From the NCBI GenBank assembly GCA_964452645.1, contig CAYVMO010000006.1:62001-126000 (forward strand): DNA of 64,000 bases. The letters run 5' to 3'. Under the pieces are notes generated by a model. The model had not been told where the DNA came from. It did no database searches and was given only the letters and a program-made list of their open reading frames with translations. Positions 44,442 through 53,882 of the stretch are shown here, in pieces (position 1 is the stretch's first letter; each line of letters starts with the position of its first letter). This stretch comes from CAYXTW01 sp964452645. GTDB taxonomy: Bacteria > Zixibacteria > MSB-5A5 > GN15 > PGXB01. The position numbers and the translations under genes are program-made.

Positions 44442-45280
44442 TAATTCTTTCTTAAAAACCATGCCAGCTCTTTTCTCTCGGGTGCGACAGGAATGTCACC
44501 TTCGGGATAACCGAGCGGGGTAATGGTAGTGATATAATGATTCCGGTTTATTCCCAGGATTTCCTTGACTTCATCCCGATCCATATCAGCAATCCAGCAG
44601 GTCCCGAGACCATAATACCAGGCCGCCAGCAAAAAATGATAGGCGGCGATGCAGCCATCCTGAATGTATCTTTTGGAGATGTCGGGATCGCTTATTATAG
44701 CGACCGCCATCGGCGCCCGGTCGATCGGTGAGCTGTTCTTGCCGCGGATTTCGGAAAGTCTGTGTTTGAGCTCTTTGTCTTGTATTATTTTAAAGTAGTA
44801 AGGCTGCAGATTCCGGGCCGTGGGAGCGAAACGGGACAAATCCAAAACCCGATTTAGAATACTGTCCTGGATTTCCTCATCGGTAAAATACCTGATACTT
44901 CGCCGGGTAAGAAGAAGTTCATCGCCGCCAAGACAATTATCTATCCGATGTTCAAAATGCTGGAATTCCAGTTTTCGTCCTTCGGGGTCTTTGGCAAAGA
45001 AATTGTAGATGCGATATTTTTCATTTACCGATGGCGCCGATTCGACGTGCGCTTTAAGTATATTGTAGTACATGTCAACCTCCGCGTGGCTGTCACAGAA
45101 AAAAGTAATAAGTGCTTCTACATCGGCTTTATTTTGCTTATGCAAACCAAACAAAAGATTGCCCTTTTTCAAAATAATATAATCGCCCTGATCGAGCCAT
45201 AAAGTACAGCTGATTTGACTGATGTAGAATTCTTTTAACTCTTCAAGTTTTCGTGTTTTGAAAAATATTATTCCGTTCAT
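44441..45280 (-). CDS. VOC-domain / nitroreductase fusion protein
   Basis: A 279-residue two-domain protein. Residues 1-112 are a glyoxalase/VOC-like half (IIFFKTRKLEELKEFYI, YNFFAKDPEGRKLEFQHF). Residues about 118-279 are an FMN nitroreductase (LLLTRRSIRYFTDEEI, FAPTARNLQPYYF, DGCIAAYHFLLAAWYYGLGTCWI, PLGYPEGD). FMN-contacting Arg-Arg-Ser and Asn are present. Either domain alone is common, the combination is not. It is translationally coupled to the methyltransferase downstream. Possible role: flavin-dependent reduction or dehalogenation with the VOC part binding metal or substrate; unproven. Confidence 0.85.
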   Translation of the reverse strand: MNGIIFFKTRKLEELKEFYISQISCTLWLDQGDYIILKKGNLLFGLHKQNKADVEALITFFCDSHAEVDMYYNILKAHVESAPSVNEKYRIYNFFAKDPEGRKLEFQHFEHRIDNCLGGDELLLTRRSIRYFTDEEIQDSILNRVLDLSRFAPTARNLQPYYFKIIQDKELKHRLSEIRGKNSSPIDRAPMAVAIISDPDISKRYIQDGCIAAYHFLLAAWYYGLGTCWIADMDRDEVKEILGINRNHYITTITPLGYPEGDIPVAPERKELAWFLRKN

Positions 45281-45557
45281 AATTATCTCCCGGCAAGATC
45301 AATCCGTTTAACAACTGTCACTTACTTATAAGCTTTAATAATTAAAGTACAGATTCGGCCGGGGTCAAGGCTGTTTATGACAATGTAAAGTCAATCAGAT
45401 GCCTTATTCGTATGCGAAAAAAACTTGTATCAAATCGGTTTTTCGATTATCTTTATTATATAGGGAAAATATATCCGGCGATTTATGACGTGCCCGGCAT
45501 AGAACGTTATTGAATCGTCAGAAGAGCAGGGAAAATATTTAAAGCTACGAGGTGATT

Positions 45558-46616
45558 ATGCGATATTTGACTTTTTTAACCTGTTTTTTGTTAGTTCTTT
45601 TTATAGCCGGATGCAGTCATAATTCTACCGCACCGGATCAATCAGAAAAAAAGGTAGCCGATAATCAAAAACTTCCGGAAAATGCCCGGAAAATTCTGGA
45701 CCAATATCTTCCTGAGGGACTTGAATCGGAAAACGGCGAACAACCCGCATATCTGGATTCACTTCCGGCTGAATTAATTAATAACTGCGACATTTATTCG
45801 GTGACATTTCTATGGGGTGATGTCTTTAATACCGCGATACCGTCAAACGATACGACCGACTGGTCGGGGACACTTTCGATGAATGCCGACGGGGTCGTTT
45901 ATGTATTGTACGAAATCGATTTTGAATCCGGCGAGGATTCGGTATTGATTCACAATAATCCGACCTTTGCTATCTGGATTTCGAAGACGGCTAATGATCT
46001 GGATGGTTTAAGTTTCCTTGTGTTTATACGAAGGGATATGGATTATTTGGTCGTTCCGCTTCTAACCTTTGAAACCGGCCCGATAACTTTATCTTATACT
46101 TTCGATGAGCTGGTTGATTTAACCGCTTTTTACCCCGTCGATGAAAGCAATGGTCTTATCGTTTACTCCCGTCTGATATGGGAAAACGCCTGTCCGGGCG
46201 GTGCGATCAAAGGAACCTGGGTCAAGGATGGCTGGCTGAGCGATTCGGGCAGTTTTAACGGGTACTGGATGGATTATCTGGGCGATACGGTCGGATATAT
46301 GAACGGTATTTTCTGGAGTTGCAGCACGAATGTGTCCGGGAAATTCACCGGCTCGGTTTCGGGCCTGTATACCGATCAGGTGATTGCCGAATTCGACGGA
46401 CACTGGTATTATGACGATCCGCGGATGTGCCCGATGTGCGGTGAGGGGCATGGCGTTTTTCATGGCCAGTTCCGTAATCTGATGGATGGGCGTACCGGAT
46501 TTATGGCCGGGGAATTCGGTGATTATTCTCTTCCCCCGGATGATATCGAAATGCCGATGACCGGTATCTGGCGTTTCCACTGCCCGTGGAATGATGTGGC
46601 GACGAACAGCCAGTAG
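45558..46616 (+). CDS. Putative lipoprotein of unknown function
   Basis: A 352-residue protein with signal MRYLTFLTCFLLVLFIAGC, lipobox LFIAGC. The mature part is Asp/Gly/Trp-rich with many predicted beta strands and a cysteine cluster near 295-300 (MCPMCGEGHG) that could bind a metal. The ATG at 45558 follows GAGGTGA. I recognise no family. The 277-base gap before it (45281-45557) shows no firm feature. Confidence 0.7.
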   Translation: MRYLTFLTCFLLVLFIAGCSHNSTAPDQSEKKVADNQKLPENARKILDQYLPEGLESENGEQPAYLDSLPAELINNCDIYSVTFLWGDVFNTAIPSNDTTDWSGTLSMNADGVVYVLYEIDFESGEDSVLIHNNPTFAIWISKTANDLDGLSFLVFIRRDMDYLVVPLLTFETGPITLSYTFDELVDLTAFYPVDESNGLIVYSRLIWENACPGGAIKGTWVKDGWLSDSGSFNGYWMDYLGDTVGYMNGIFWSCSTNVSGKFTGSVSGLYTDQVIAEFDGHWYYDDPRMCPMCGEGHGVFHGQFRNLMDGRTGFMAGEFGDYSLPPDDIEMPMTGIWRFHCPWNDVATNSQ

Positions 46617-46639
46617 GCCGATATATTACACCTAAGCTC

Positions 46640-46780
46640 ATGAGCCATTTAAGGGGCGAATTTCGGCGCGCTATCAAGGCCAACCCGCATCTCGACGCTC
46701 CCGTCTCACGGGCAGCGGTCAAAAGATTTGTCCGCTTTTTCACCACGATACGGGAAGACTGGCGGAAAAATATTCATTGA
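46640..46780 (+). CDS. Possible small basic protein, 46 residues
   Basis: Opens MSHLRGEFRRAIKANPHLDA and ends WRKNIH; Arg/Lys-rich and helical in appearance. It follows the lipoprotein stop by 24 bases on the same strand, with no clear ribosome site. It could be a true small protein or a chance frame. Confidence 0.3.
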   Translation: MSHLRGEFRRAIKANPHLDAPVSRAAVKRFVRFFTTIREDWRKNIH

Positions 46781-46883
46781 TATAAGTACTAAGGGCGGTA
46801 CTGCTTTTAGGTTTCAAGCAATTATCCCGACCGATGCGTGAGTGTGCATAATGTTCCATACGAAAGGGCGAACATTTAATCTA

Positions 46884-46911
46884 TTGACAACAAATTGATT
46901 ATGCATATATT
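46884..46911 (+). promoter_or_regulatory. Promoter of first C10 protease
   Basis: -35 TTGACA (46884-46889), 16-base spacer, -10 TATATT (46906-46911). The 60-base leader shares CACCGTCYGC, GAAACGCCC and ATGAGG with the leader of the downstream paralogue. Confidence 0.65.
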
Positions 46912-46971
46912 CATGGTAGAAAAAACCTGCACCGTCTGCACTTGGAAACGCCCGACTTTGATGAGGAAGTT

Positions 46972-49086
46972 ATGCGTAAAAATTTAAACCGCCTTTTAAA
47001 AACCCCAGTTTTTACTTTGATAGTTATTTCGATGATTTGTCTTCCGGCGCTGGCCGAAATCGCAACCATTGACGAGGCTCAATTGGTATGTCACAACTGG
47101 TTGACTTATACGGTATTTCAGAAGGGTAGCTGGGCTGGATCGGATAGCCCGAAGATTGTCTCCTCTCAGGAAATCAAAGCCAATGACACTGTCCTGGCCT
47201 GGTATTTCGAAATCGACCCGGCCGGATACGTCGTTGTTCCGGTCTTGAAAGACCTGCCCGCAATAAAAGCCTGTTCTCAGGAATCCAGATTGGATCCGGA
47301 TGCTGCTGACGGATTTGCCGCCATGCTCAGGGAAGTTTTGCAGAATCGGACGCGTGCGTTTGTAAATGTTTACGGACGTCTGGAGGCGGAGCAACCGAAA
47401 ACGGGCGACGTTCTTCTCGGCCGCAGGCACCGTCTTCTATGGGATAAACTTCTTGTCCCGGAGGAATCATTTTTAGGAAGTCTTTTGCCCGAGGATACTG
47501 AACGATATGAGGAAATTGGGCCGCTTTTGACGACCCATTGGGATCAGGGCGATCCATATAATATGTACTGCCCCTGGGGCGATGGTGGCCGTTGCGTTGT
47601 CGGTTGTGTGGCCACTGCCGCGGCGCAGATTCTGGCCTATCACAGGTGGCCACCGGAGGGAACCGGGACTCATGAATATTATTGGGCCGGTGATTATTCC
47701 TGCGGCGGTAGCACACCTCCCCAGTATTTATCGGCCGATTTCTCGGATCCATATGATTGGGATAATATTGTCGATTATTGCGGTTCATGCACGCCGGCAC
47801 AGGAGGCGGCACTGGCCGAATTGAATTACGAGGTTGGTGTAGCTTTTGATATGAGTTATGGCCGATGCGGTTCGGGGGCATATGTTTTCAGCGCCCAAAC
47901 CGTGTTCCCCACATATTTTCGATATTATGACCATATAGAATTACACGATCGTCCCGATTATTTCCTTATTGATTGGTCCGATATGATTAAGACTGAAATC
48001 GAAGCTAACCGGCCGATCCAGTACCGAATTTATTCGCATTCGATTGTCGCTGACGGTTGGAGATACCCGATGGCTAATTATCAGGTCCATATGAATTATG
48101 GCTGGAACAGCGGCCATAATGCCTGGTATACGATCGATGAATTATACTGCCCCTGGGCTGGTTGCACGCCTAATGTTGAGATGATGGTTACGCACATAGA
48201 GCCCGACCGGGGAGTTCAATTTGAATCCGATACCGCCTGGGGAGATGTCCCGCTTACGATCAGCTTTACTGGCAGCAGTACGCTTGATGTCGACAGCTGG
48301 GTGTGGGATTTCGGTGACGGTGATTCGGCTTTTATTCAGGCACCGACGCATACCTATACGCAAAACGGCCGCTATGATGTCAAACTCCAGGTGTGGTCGG
48401 GAGAAGAAACGCGCTCCTATGTGGCCACCAATTATATTACTGCCCTGGCCGATTCCATGTGCGGAAGCGATGTCCAGGGTGAGGCGGGCTCAACGGTGGA
48501 AGTCGAAATCTTTGCCAGGAATTCCGTCCCGTTGCGCCGATTTATGATTCCTGTCGAATATTCGGGGACTTTAAACCTGAATCTGGATTCTTTTACGGTC
48601 ACCGGCTGTCGGACTGAGTACTTTGACTATATTAACAACATTGCGCTGGATCCGGTTAACCGTCGCGCCGCGTATTCGATACAAAACATTAATGCCTCTA
48701 CCCCGGATCTCGAATTGGGCTATGGGCCGATAATAAAGCTGTATTTTACCATACCGCCGTCAGCCACCGCCAATCAATATGCCGATATTGTCCTTGATGG
48801 ATTCTATTCATATTATCCGATGTTTTATGGTCCGGTCCTGAATTTTACACCCAAGCTCGCATCCGGTCGGGTTGGTTTGCCTTTCCTTTGCGGTGATCCC
48901 AATCGTGACGGAACCGTCAATATTTTCGACGCGACCTACATTATTAGTTATCTCTACCTCGGGGGACCGCCACCTTATCCTATGGCTTCCGCGGACGTTA
49001 ACAATTCGGGCGAGATAAACGTTTTCGACGTCACTTACTTAATAACATATTTATATAATTCCGGGCCTCTACCGGAATGTCCCTGA
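46972..49086 (+). CDS. Secreted C10 (streptopain-like) cysteine protease with PKD and dockerin
   Basis: A 704-residue preproprotein. A signal peptide (about 1-29) is followed by a Spi/propeptide-like domain (about 30-140) and a C10 catalytic domain with nucleophile C212 (GGRCVVGCVATAAAQIL) and general base H356 (YSHSIVADGW); both are intact. Next is a PKD domain (WVWDFGDGDSAF, then THTYTQNGRYDVKLQV), then a cohesin-like beta sandwich (GSTVEVEIFARN to LELGYGPIIKLYFTI), and finally two dockerin repeats (NIFDATYIISYLYLGGP, NVFDVTYLITYLYNSGP) ending ECP. The ATG at 46972 follows GATGAGG; a TTG 10 codons upstream would spoil the leader. Probably an extracellular or surface protease. Confidence 0.9.
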   Translation: MRKNLNRLLKTPVFTLIVISMICLPALAEIATIDEAQLVCHNWLTYTVFQKGSWAGSDSPKIVSSQEIKANDTVLAWYFEIDPAGYVVVPVLKDLPAIKACSQESRLDPDAADGFAAMLREVLQNRTRAFVNVYGRLEAEQPKTGDVLLGRRHRLLWDKLLVPEESFLGSLLPEDTERYEEIGPLLTTHWDQGDPYNMYCPWGDGGRCVVGCVATAAAQILAYHRWPPEGTGTHEYYWAGDYSCGGSTPPQYLSADFSDPYDWDNIVDYCGSCTPAQEAALAELNYEVGVAFDMSYGRCGSGAYVFSAQTVFPTYFRYYDHIELHDRPDYFLIDWSDMIKTEIEANRPIQYRIYSHSIVADGWRYPMANYQVHMNYGWNSGHNAWYTIDELYCPWAGCTPNVEMMVTHIEPDRGVQFESDTAWGDVPLTISFTGSSTLDVDSWVWDFGDGDSAFIQAPTHTYTQNGRYDVKLQVWSGEETRSYVATNYITALADSMCGSDVQGEAGSTVEVEIFARNSVPLRRFMIPVEYSGTLNLNLDSFTVTGCRTEYFDYINNIALDPVNRRAAYSIQNINASTPDLELGYGPIIKLYFTIPPSATANQYADIVLDGFYSYYPMFYGPVLNFTPKLASGRVGLPFLCGDPNRDGTVNIFDATYIISYLYLGGPPPYPMASADVNNSGEINVFDVTYLITYLYNSGPLPECP

Positions 49087-49180
49087 TCGATAATATATTG
49101 AATTTCAGGGAGATAGACTTTCTTTGCCTCCTTTTTTTCCGATTTCGGCCGATGTAGGAAACATGCCTTGTGATAAAATC

Positions 49181-49208
49181 TTGACATTATCAGGATTCTT
49201 TGTATATT
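49181..49208 (+). promoter_or_regulatory. Promoter of second C10 protease
   Basis: -35 TTGACA (49181-49186), 16-base spacer, -10 TATATT (49203-49208), the same spacing and boxes as at 46884, showing the duplication included the promoter. Confidence 0.65.
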
Positions 49209-49266
49209 TTAGTAAAACAAATATTCCTCACCGTCCGCCTGAAACGCCCAATTTTATGAGGTTGTT

Positions 49267-51408
49267 ATGCGTAATTTTTTAAGTTCTGCGATAAGGCTGC
49301 TCGGCCTTACGTTTATGGTAATCTTAATTGCTTCATCACAGATATTAGCTGAAACCGCTACCGTCGATGAAGCTCGCCTTGTTGGTAGTAACTGGTTAAC
49401 TTACATCACCTTGCAGAAAGGGTCATGGGCCGGATCGACCCAACCGGAAATCATTGATATGCAGGAGCTATCAATTAATGGAACTGTCTATGGCTATTGC
49501 TTTTCTATTAAACCACAGGGTTTTATTCTGGTTCCGGCTCTGAAGGAATTGGCTCCGATAAAAGCTTATTCCGATGAGAACGATTTGGACATAAATTCGG
49601 ATGCGCCGCAGGGTATGGCAGCATTACTGCGAGATGTTCTTCAGCGGCGGACTCAATTATATGTCGATCGTTATGGAAGCATGGATGCTCGCCAGCCGCA
49701 AACCGGTGACGTTCTTTTTGGTCGCGAGCAACGACTGCAATGGGATAATTATCTGGTTGATAAAGTTACTTTCGACCACAATCTCAGCCAGGGAGAGTTT
49801 CGTGATGTTACTGACGTCGGTCCGCTACTGACAACCAAATGGCATCAGTTCGACCCGTACAATCAGCTTTGCCCGATGGGTGATGGGGGTCGTTGTGTCG
49901 TGGGCTGTGTAGCGACGGCTGCGGTACAAATATTGGCCTATCATCAGTGGCCTATTTGCGGAACCGGAAGCCATATATACTGGTGGGCGGGTGATACTTA
50001 TTGTGGCGGAAGTACACCGGGTGCCTATCTAACTGCAGATTATACCGACTTGTATGACTGGGCCAATATGGCCGACAATTGCGATTACGGTTGCACAGCC
50101 GCCCAGCAAAACGCATTATCCGAACTCAGTTATGAAATGGCCGTAGCTTTCAATATGGATTTCAGCTATTGCGGTTCGGGGACATACACTTATATGGCTC
50201 AGAGTGTCTTGCCGTTATATTTCCGCTATAAGAGCCAGATACAGATGAAGCAACGGAGCGATTACTCGCAGACTGCCTGGTCGGTTGCTATTCAGGGTCA
50301 GCTTTCCAATAATCTTCCTATTCTTTACAGCATTTACTCTCACTGTATCGTTTGTGACGGCTGGCGTGCCGCCGGTCCGCCGGACCAGGTTCATATGAAC
50401 TATGGATGGGGAGGATCCCAGAATGCCTGGTATACAATTGATAATTTACATTGTCCCTGGCCAGGTTGTGACACAGATGTAGAATATATGATGATTAACA
50501 TCGAGCCCAATAGACTTGCCTATTTCACGTCCGATACGGTTTGGGGTCTGGTCCCGATATCTGTTAATTTCTTCGGAAACAGTTCGGAGTCGATTGACAG
50601 CTGGGAATGGTCTTTCGGTGATGGCGGCGATGCTTACATTCAAAATCCCACTCACAATTACACTACGCCGGGTCGGTTTGATGTTACGCTGTACGCAACC
50701 ACTTCCGGGAAGGCGACTTATCCGTACACAGCAACGACCTATATTACCGCTCTGGCCGATTCAATGATTGGCGAAAATGTAACCGGTGATGCCGGAACAC
50801 AGGTCGAAGTAAATATTTACGCCGCTAATACGATTCCTATTAGCGGTTTGAGAATCCCGGTCGATTATTCCGGAAACCTGAATCTTACACTTGATTCCTG
50901 GACAACCACCGGCTGCCGAACCGATTATTTTGACTATGCCAACAACGTCGCCGCCGATTCGAAAAAGGCGGTTTATTTGATCTATAATACAAATCCCGCT
51001 ACTCCTGACCTTGATCCCGGATCGGGACCGGTTTTGAAGCTATATTTCACCATCCCGGGAGGTGCCACGCCGGATCAGGGCGCTCAGGTCAGCGTTGAGG
51101 AATTCTGGACCTATGTCCCGCAGTTTTTCGCAAAAATCGTTCCGAACTATACACCCCGGTTGGTTCCGGGGTCGGTCGCCTTGCCTTTTGATTGCGGTGA
51201 TGTAAATGGCGATGCCGCTATCAATATTTTCGATATTACGGACATTATTTCATATCTTTACCTGGAGGGTGATCCGCCGGATCCGATGAAATCAGCCGAT
51301 GTTAATGCCGACTGTACTGTCAATATTTTCGACGTTACACGGCTGATCTGCTATCTCTATCTGGATTGTCCCGATCTCGATTGCCCCGGCGCATGGCCCT
51401 GCAAGTAA
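49267..51408 (+). CDS. Secreted C10 cysteine protease with PKD and dockerin, paralogue
   Basis: A 713-residue paralogue of the preceding gene with identical domain order: signal peptide, Spi-like propeptide, C10 domain with C214 (GGRCVVGCVATAAVQIL) and H359 (YSHCIVCDGW), PKD (WEWSFGDGGDAY, THNYTTPGRFDVTLYA), cohesin-like sandwich, and two dockerin repeats. The C-terminus carries a short GAWPCK tail after the second repeat. TATGAGG precedes the ATG. Divergence between copies is spread along the protein and strongest in the propeptide, so the pair is an old tandem duplication; different inhibitors or substrates are likely. Confidence 0.9.
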   Translation: MRNFLSSAIRLLGLTFMVILIASSQILAETATVDEARLVGSNWLTYITLQKGSWAGSTQPEIIDMQELSINGTVYGYCFSIKPQGFILVPALKELAPIKAYSDENDLDINSDAPQGMAALLRDVLQRRTQLYVDRYGSMDARQPQTGDVLFGREQRLQWDNYLVDKVTFDHNLSQGEFRDVTDVGPLLTTKWHQFDPYNQLCPMGDGGRCVVGCVATAAVQILAYHQWPICGTGSHIYWWAGDTYCGGSTPGAYLTADYTDLYDWANMADNCDYGCTAAQQNALSELSYEMAVAFNMDFSYCGSGTYTYMAQSVLPLYFRYKSQIQMKQRSDYSQTAWSVAIQGQLSNNLPILYSIYSHCIVCDGWRAAGPPDQVHMNYGWGGSQNAWYTIDNLHCPWPGCDTDVEYMMINIEPNRLAYFTSDTVWGLVPISVNFFGNSSESIDSWEWSFGDGGDAYIQNPTHNYTTPGRFDVTLYATTSGKATYPYTATTYITALADSMIGENVTGDAGTQVEVNIYAANTIPISGLRIPVDYSGNLNLTLDSWTTTGCRTDYFDYANNVAADSKKAVYLIYNTNPATPDLDPGSGPVLKLYFTIPGGATPDQGAQVSVEEFWTYVPQFFAKIVPNYTPRLVPGSVALPFDCGDVNGDAAINIFDITDIISYLYLEGDPPDPMKSADVNADCTVNIFDVTRLICYLYLDCPDLDCPGAWPCK

Positions 51409-51428
51409 TCAGTAAATGCCTTAAAAAC

Positions 51429-51455
51429 CCGGAGCGGCAACGCTCCGGTTTTTTT
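51429..51455 (+). terminator. Intrinsic terminator of C10 protease gene
   Basis: CCGGAGCG-GCAA-CGCTCCGG stem-loop followed by seven Ts, 20 bases after the stop. Confidence 0.92.
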
Positions 51456-51561
51456 GTACATTCAGTTCGATAAATGGTCGATAAGGGATTAAAATCGATT
51501 GAATAATTATTTTTTTGATTTAGGCCATTGTCTTGATAATAATCGTATATATTATTAACTT

Positions 51562-52284
51562 ATGAAACACAAAAGCGATGGAGCCGGTGGAAATATAAGA
51601 ATAGCGGTTGTCCTTGCACTTCTTATCGCCTTTCTTTTTCTGGCATTCTCATGTTCATTTTCCCAATCTTATTCGGAGGATGAATATACCGATGTCATTT
51701 TGCTGAAAAACGGCGGTGCTTACCTGGGAGTCAAAATCACCGAAGTCGTACCCCGAAAAAAAGTCGTGATTGAAAACATGGACGGAGTCGTCATCGAAAT
51801 CCCTTTTCGGAAAATATACGCTATCACCGATAAAGAAAACTACCCGGCAGTCAGAAAAGAATTTGAGGCCAGTCGCCCGCCGCGGCAGAAGGATTTGCTA
51901 TCGGAACCGGAATACATCGGCCTTCTCGGTATAGCTTCCGGCGATGGATTCAGTTCTTTATCCGCTTTGCTTATTAACGGTTATGACATAGGCAACTTCT
52001 ACGCCGGCGCCGGTCTGGGGTGGACTGATCGACCGGAGCGCGGGTATTTGTCATTCGTGATCGATTTTAGAGTCTATAGCAGCTTCGGCAAGGTCAAAAG
52101 TTTCGTTTATTCGGAAATCGGATTTTTCGGAGGGTCCAGCGTGGGATTAGGAATCGGGTTCAAGATCCCGTGGGGCGAGCCGGTGTATGTCATGATTCAA
52201 AGCGGTTTCAGGCGTCAGGGTAATCCTGAAGGAGACAGCTATAGTTCTTTAAACATTATGCTCGGCTTTTCATTCAGGATATAA
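51562..52284 (+). CDS. Exported outer-membrane-like protein of unknown function
   Basis: A 240-residue protein with a signal-like hydrophobic stretch (about 13-33, ending FSCSFSQ). A domain like a small SH3/ribosome-like module follows (DVILLKNGGAYLGVKITEVVPRKKVVIE). The second half alternates hydrophobic and polar residues in short strands (LSFVIDFRVY, FVYSEIGFFGGSSVGLGIGF, VMIQSGFRRQ) and ends in FRI, an aromatic-bearing terminus like Gram-negative beta barrels. No strong ribosome site is seen before the ATG. Not assignable to a named family. Confidence 0.65.
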   Translation: MKHKSDGAGGNIRIAVVLALLIAFLFLAFSCSFSQSYSEDEYTDVILLKNGGAYLGVKITEVVPRKKVVIENMDGVVIEIPFRKIYAITDKENYPAVRKEFEASRPPRQKDLLSEPEYIGLLGIASGDGFSSLSALLINGYDIGNFYAGAGLGWTDRPERGYLSFVIDFRVYSSFGKVKSFVYSEIGFFGGSSVGLGIGFKIPWGEPVYVMIQSGFRRQGNPEGDSYSSLNIMLGFSFRI

Positions 52285-52297
52285 TCGGATAATAAAG

Positions 52298-52338
52298 AAC
52301 CGGCGACCCGTGGGAGGAGCAGAAAAAGGTCGCCGGTT
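52298..52338. terminator. Perfect 11-bp inverted repeat, weak terminator
   Basis: AACCGGCGACC/GGTCGCCGGTT with a 19-base loop, starting 13 bases after the stop codon of the gene at 51562; no long T-run follows. Confidence 0.5.
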
Positions 52339-52511
52339 TAATCCATAACGCGCCGTAAAGCGCAGAGCACTCTGTAATGTAAGACAACTTTGTCCACAGG
52401 TCAATGAGAAAAATTCCTGAAAATGTAAATATGGAGCCGGTTTTATAATATTGAAGTCGGTGCCGTATATTTCCGATAATCATATGAGAGACTTTTAATT
52501 GACCTTCGGTT

Positions 52512-53354
52512 ATGGTGAAAGCAACGAAAAACAAATATCAATTCTCCGACCGGATTGCAATCCTCGGTGTCGGCAATATCGGGCAGGCGATGGCCGAGGG
52601 ATTGATCCTGGCCGGCGGCTATAAACCGTCGCAGGTTTATCTGACCCGTCGGCGTGTTCGGACGCTGGAGGACTTCGGCAAACGCGGTTTTATCGTGACC
52701 GGCGACAACGCCGACGCGGTAACCAACTGCAAAACGGTTATTATCGCCGTCCAGCCGGATCACCTGGACACTCTTCTCGACTCCATCAGAAATTCGGTCC
52801 TGCCGGGCAAACACCTGATATTGTCGACCGTCACCGGTGTCCCCACCTCCGAGATCGACCGACAGTTGGGCGGAAATATTTCCATTATCCGTATCATGCC
52901 CAATATCGCTGTCGCTATCGGCGAATCGATGACCTGTCTGGCCGCCGATAACCAGAACGGCCGGCCGCTTCAGACGGCGGTCAAACTGTTTAATAAGCTG
53001 GGCAAGACGCTGGTCATTCCCGAAGAGGATATGATTGCCGCGACGGCGCTTTGCGCCTGCGGTGTCGCATTTTTCCTGCGTTCGATACGAGCTTCTTCGC
53101 AAGGCGGCATCCAGATCGGTTTTCATGCCGAGGAAGCGCTCCGGATGGCGGCCCAGACCGCTCGCGGGGCGGCCTCGCTCCTGCTGGAATCGCATATTCA
53201 TCCGGAATCGGAAATCGACAAAGTTACCACGCCGCGCGGCTGTACCATTGCCGGATTGAACCGGATGGAGCATGAGGGATTTTCCTCGGCGATGATTCAG
53301 GGCCTGGTGACCGCAACCGAAATCGCCGCCTCGCTTTTTTTAAAAGATAAGTAA
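52512..53354 (+). CDS. proC: Pyrroline-5-carboxylate reductase
   Basis: A 280-residue NAD(P)H-dependent enzyme making proline from pyrroline-5-carboxylate. Rossmann motif GVGNIGQAM, VIIAVQPD, the substrate motif IIRIMPNIAVAIGES, and the C-terminal signature VTTPRGCTIAGLNRMEHEGF are present. Full length; the first 12 residues precede the usual start region, and the true start might be an internal Met. No ribosome site is clear. It lies at the left border of the repeat-rich segment. Confidence 0.92.
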   Translation: MVKATKNKYQFSDRIAILGVGNIGQAMAEGLILAGGYKPSQVYLTRRRVRTLEDFGKRGFIVTGDNADAVTNCKTVIIAVQPDHLDTLLDSIRNSVLPGKHLILSTVTGVPTSEIDRQLGGNISIIRIMPNIAVAIGESMTCLAADNQNGRPLQTAVKLFNKLGKTLVIPEEDMIAATALCACGVAFFLRSIRASSQGGIQIGFHAEEALRMAAQTARGAASLLLESHIHPESEIDKVTTPRGCTIAGLNRMEHEGFSSAMIQGLVTATEIAASLFLKDK

Positions 53355-53370
53355 ATCATCTGCGCGTACA

Positions 53371-53425
53371 TGGCTGGCGTGCGTCCTCGTGAAATCCTGA
53401 CAAAGGAAGGGTGCACCAACGAAAT
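53371..53425 (+). repeat. Left copy of 55-bp inverted repeat
   Basis: The 55 bases, from TGGCTGGCGTGCGTCCTCG to CCAACGAAAT, match the reverse complement of 56305-56359 with one mismatch. The two copies bracket the HEPN/DGQHR gene pair. Confidence 0.85.
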
Positions 53426-53472
53426 GGCTTCGTTTTTAATTTTTGATTTTTTTTTGCGGGTCAAGATTGAAA

Positions 53473-53521
53473 TGGCAGAACCACATCGCCCCATAAGAAC
53501 GGGGCTCGGGTTCTTCCCTAC
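53473..53521. repeat. Dispersed intergenic repeat, family C (inverted)
   Basis: Reads TGGCAGAACCACATCG to CTCGGGTTCTTCCCTA, the reverse of 5454-5510, with a shortened core. Confidence 0.6.
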
Positions 53522-53648
53522 TTTTAATATTAGATTTCGAGGCAATAAAGATGTTGGGTTGTTCGCTCGGCGTGAGGAATTGCACCCTCGCTCGGAATAT
53601 CGTCCGAAACAAGATGAAAATTCGCGTAACCGGTTGCGGGAGATGCAA

Positions 53649-53698
53649 GTCCAATGAATTGGCTTCGTTTCGCATATTTTAACATCTTTATTTTTATT
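53649..53698. repeat. Dispersed repeat, family D
   Basis: GTCCAATGAATTGGCTTCG at its start and the whole 50-base block match the complement of 6221-6269. A degenerate CCAACAAATTGGCTTCGTTA recurs at about 53739, so the block is internally repeated. Confidence 0.6.
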
Positions 53699-53882
53699 CT
53701 TTCCCCCCGAGAAACGCGGTGAGCATAAGTCCACGTGCGCCAACAAATTGGCTTCGTTACGAATTGCCCACAATGATTTTATAAAACAGGTTCGTTCCAT
53801 ACCGTTCCTTTTTCATATTTCTATATAACCGCCGGGAGACAGGATTAACACTGATTTGGTGCATAATTTGATTTAAAGGTAG

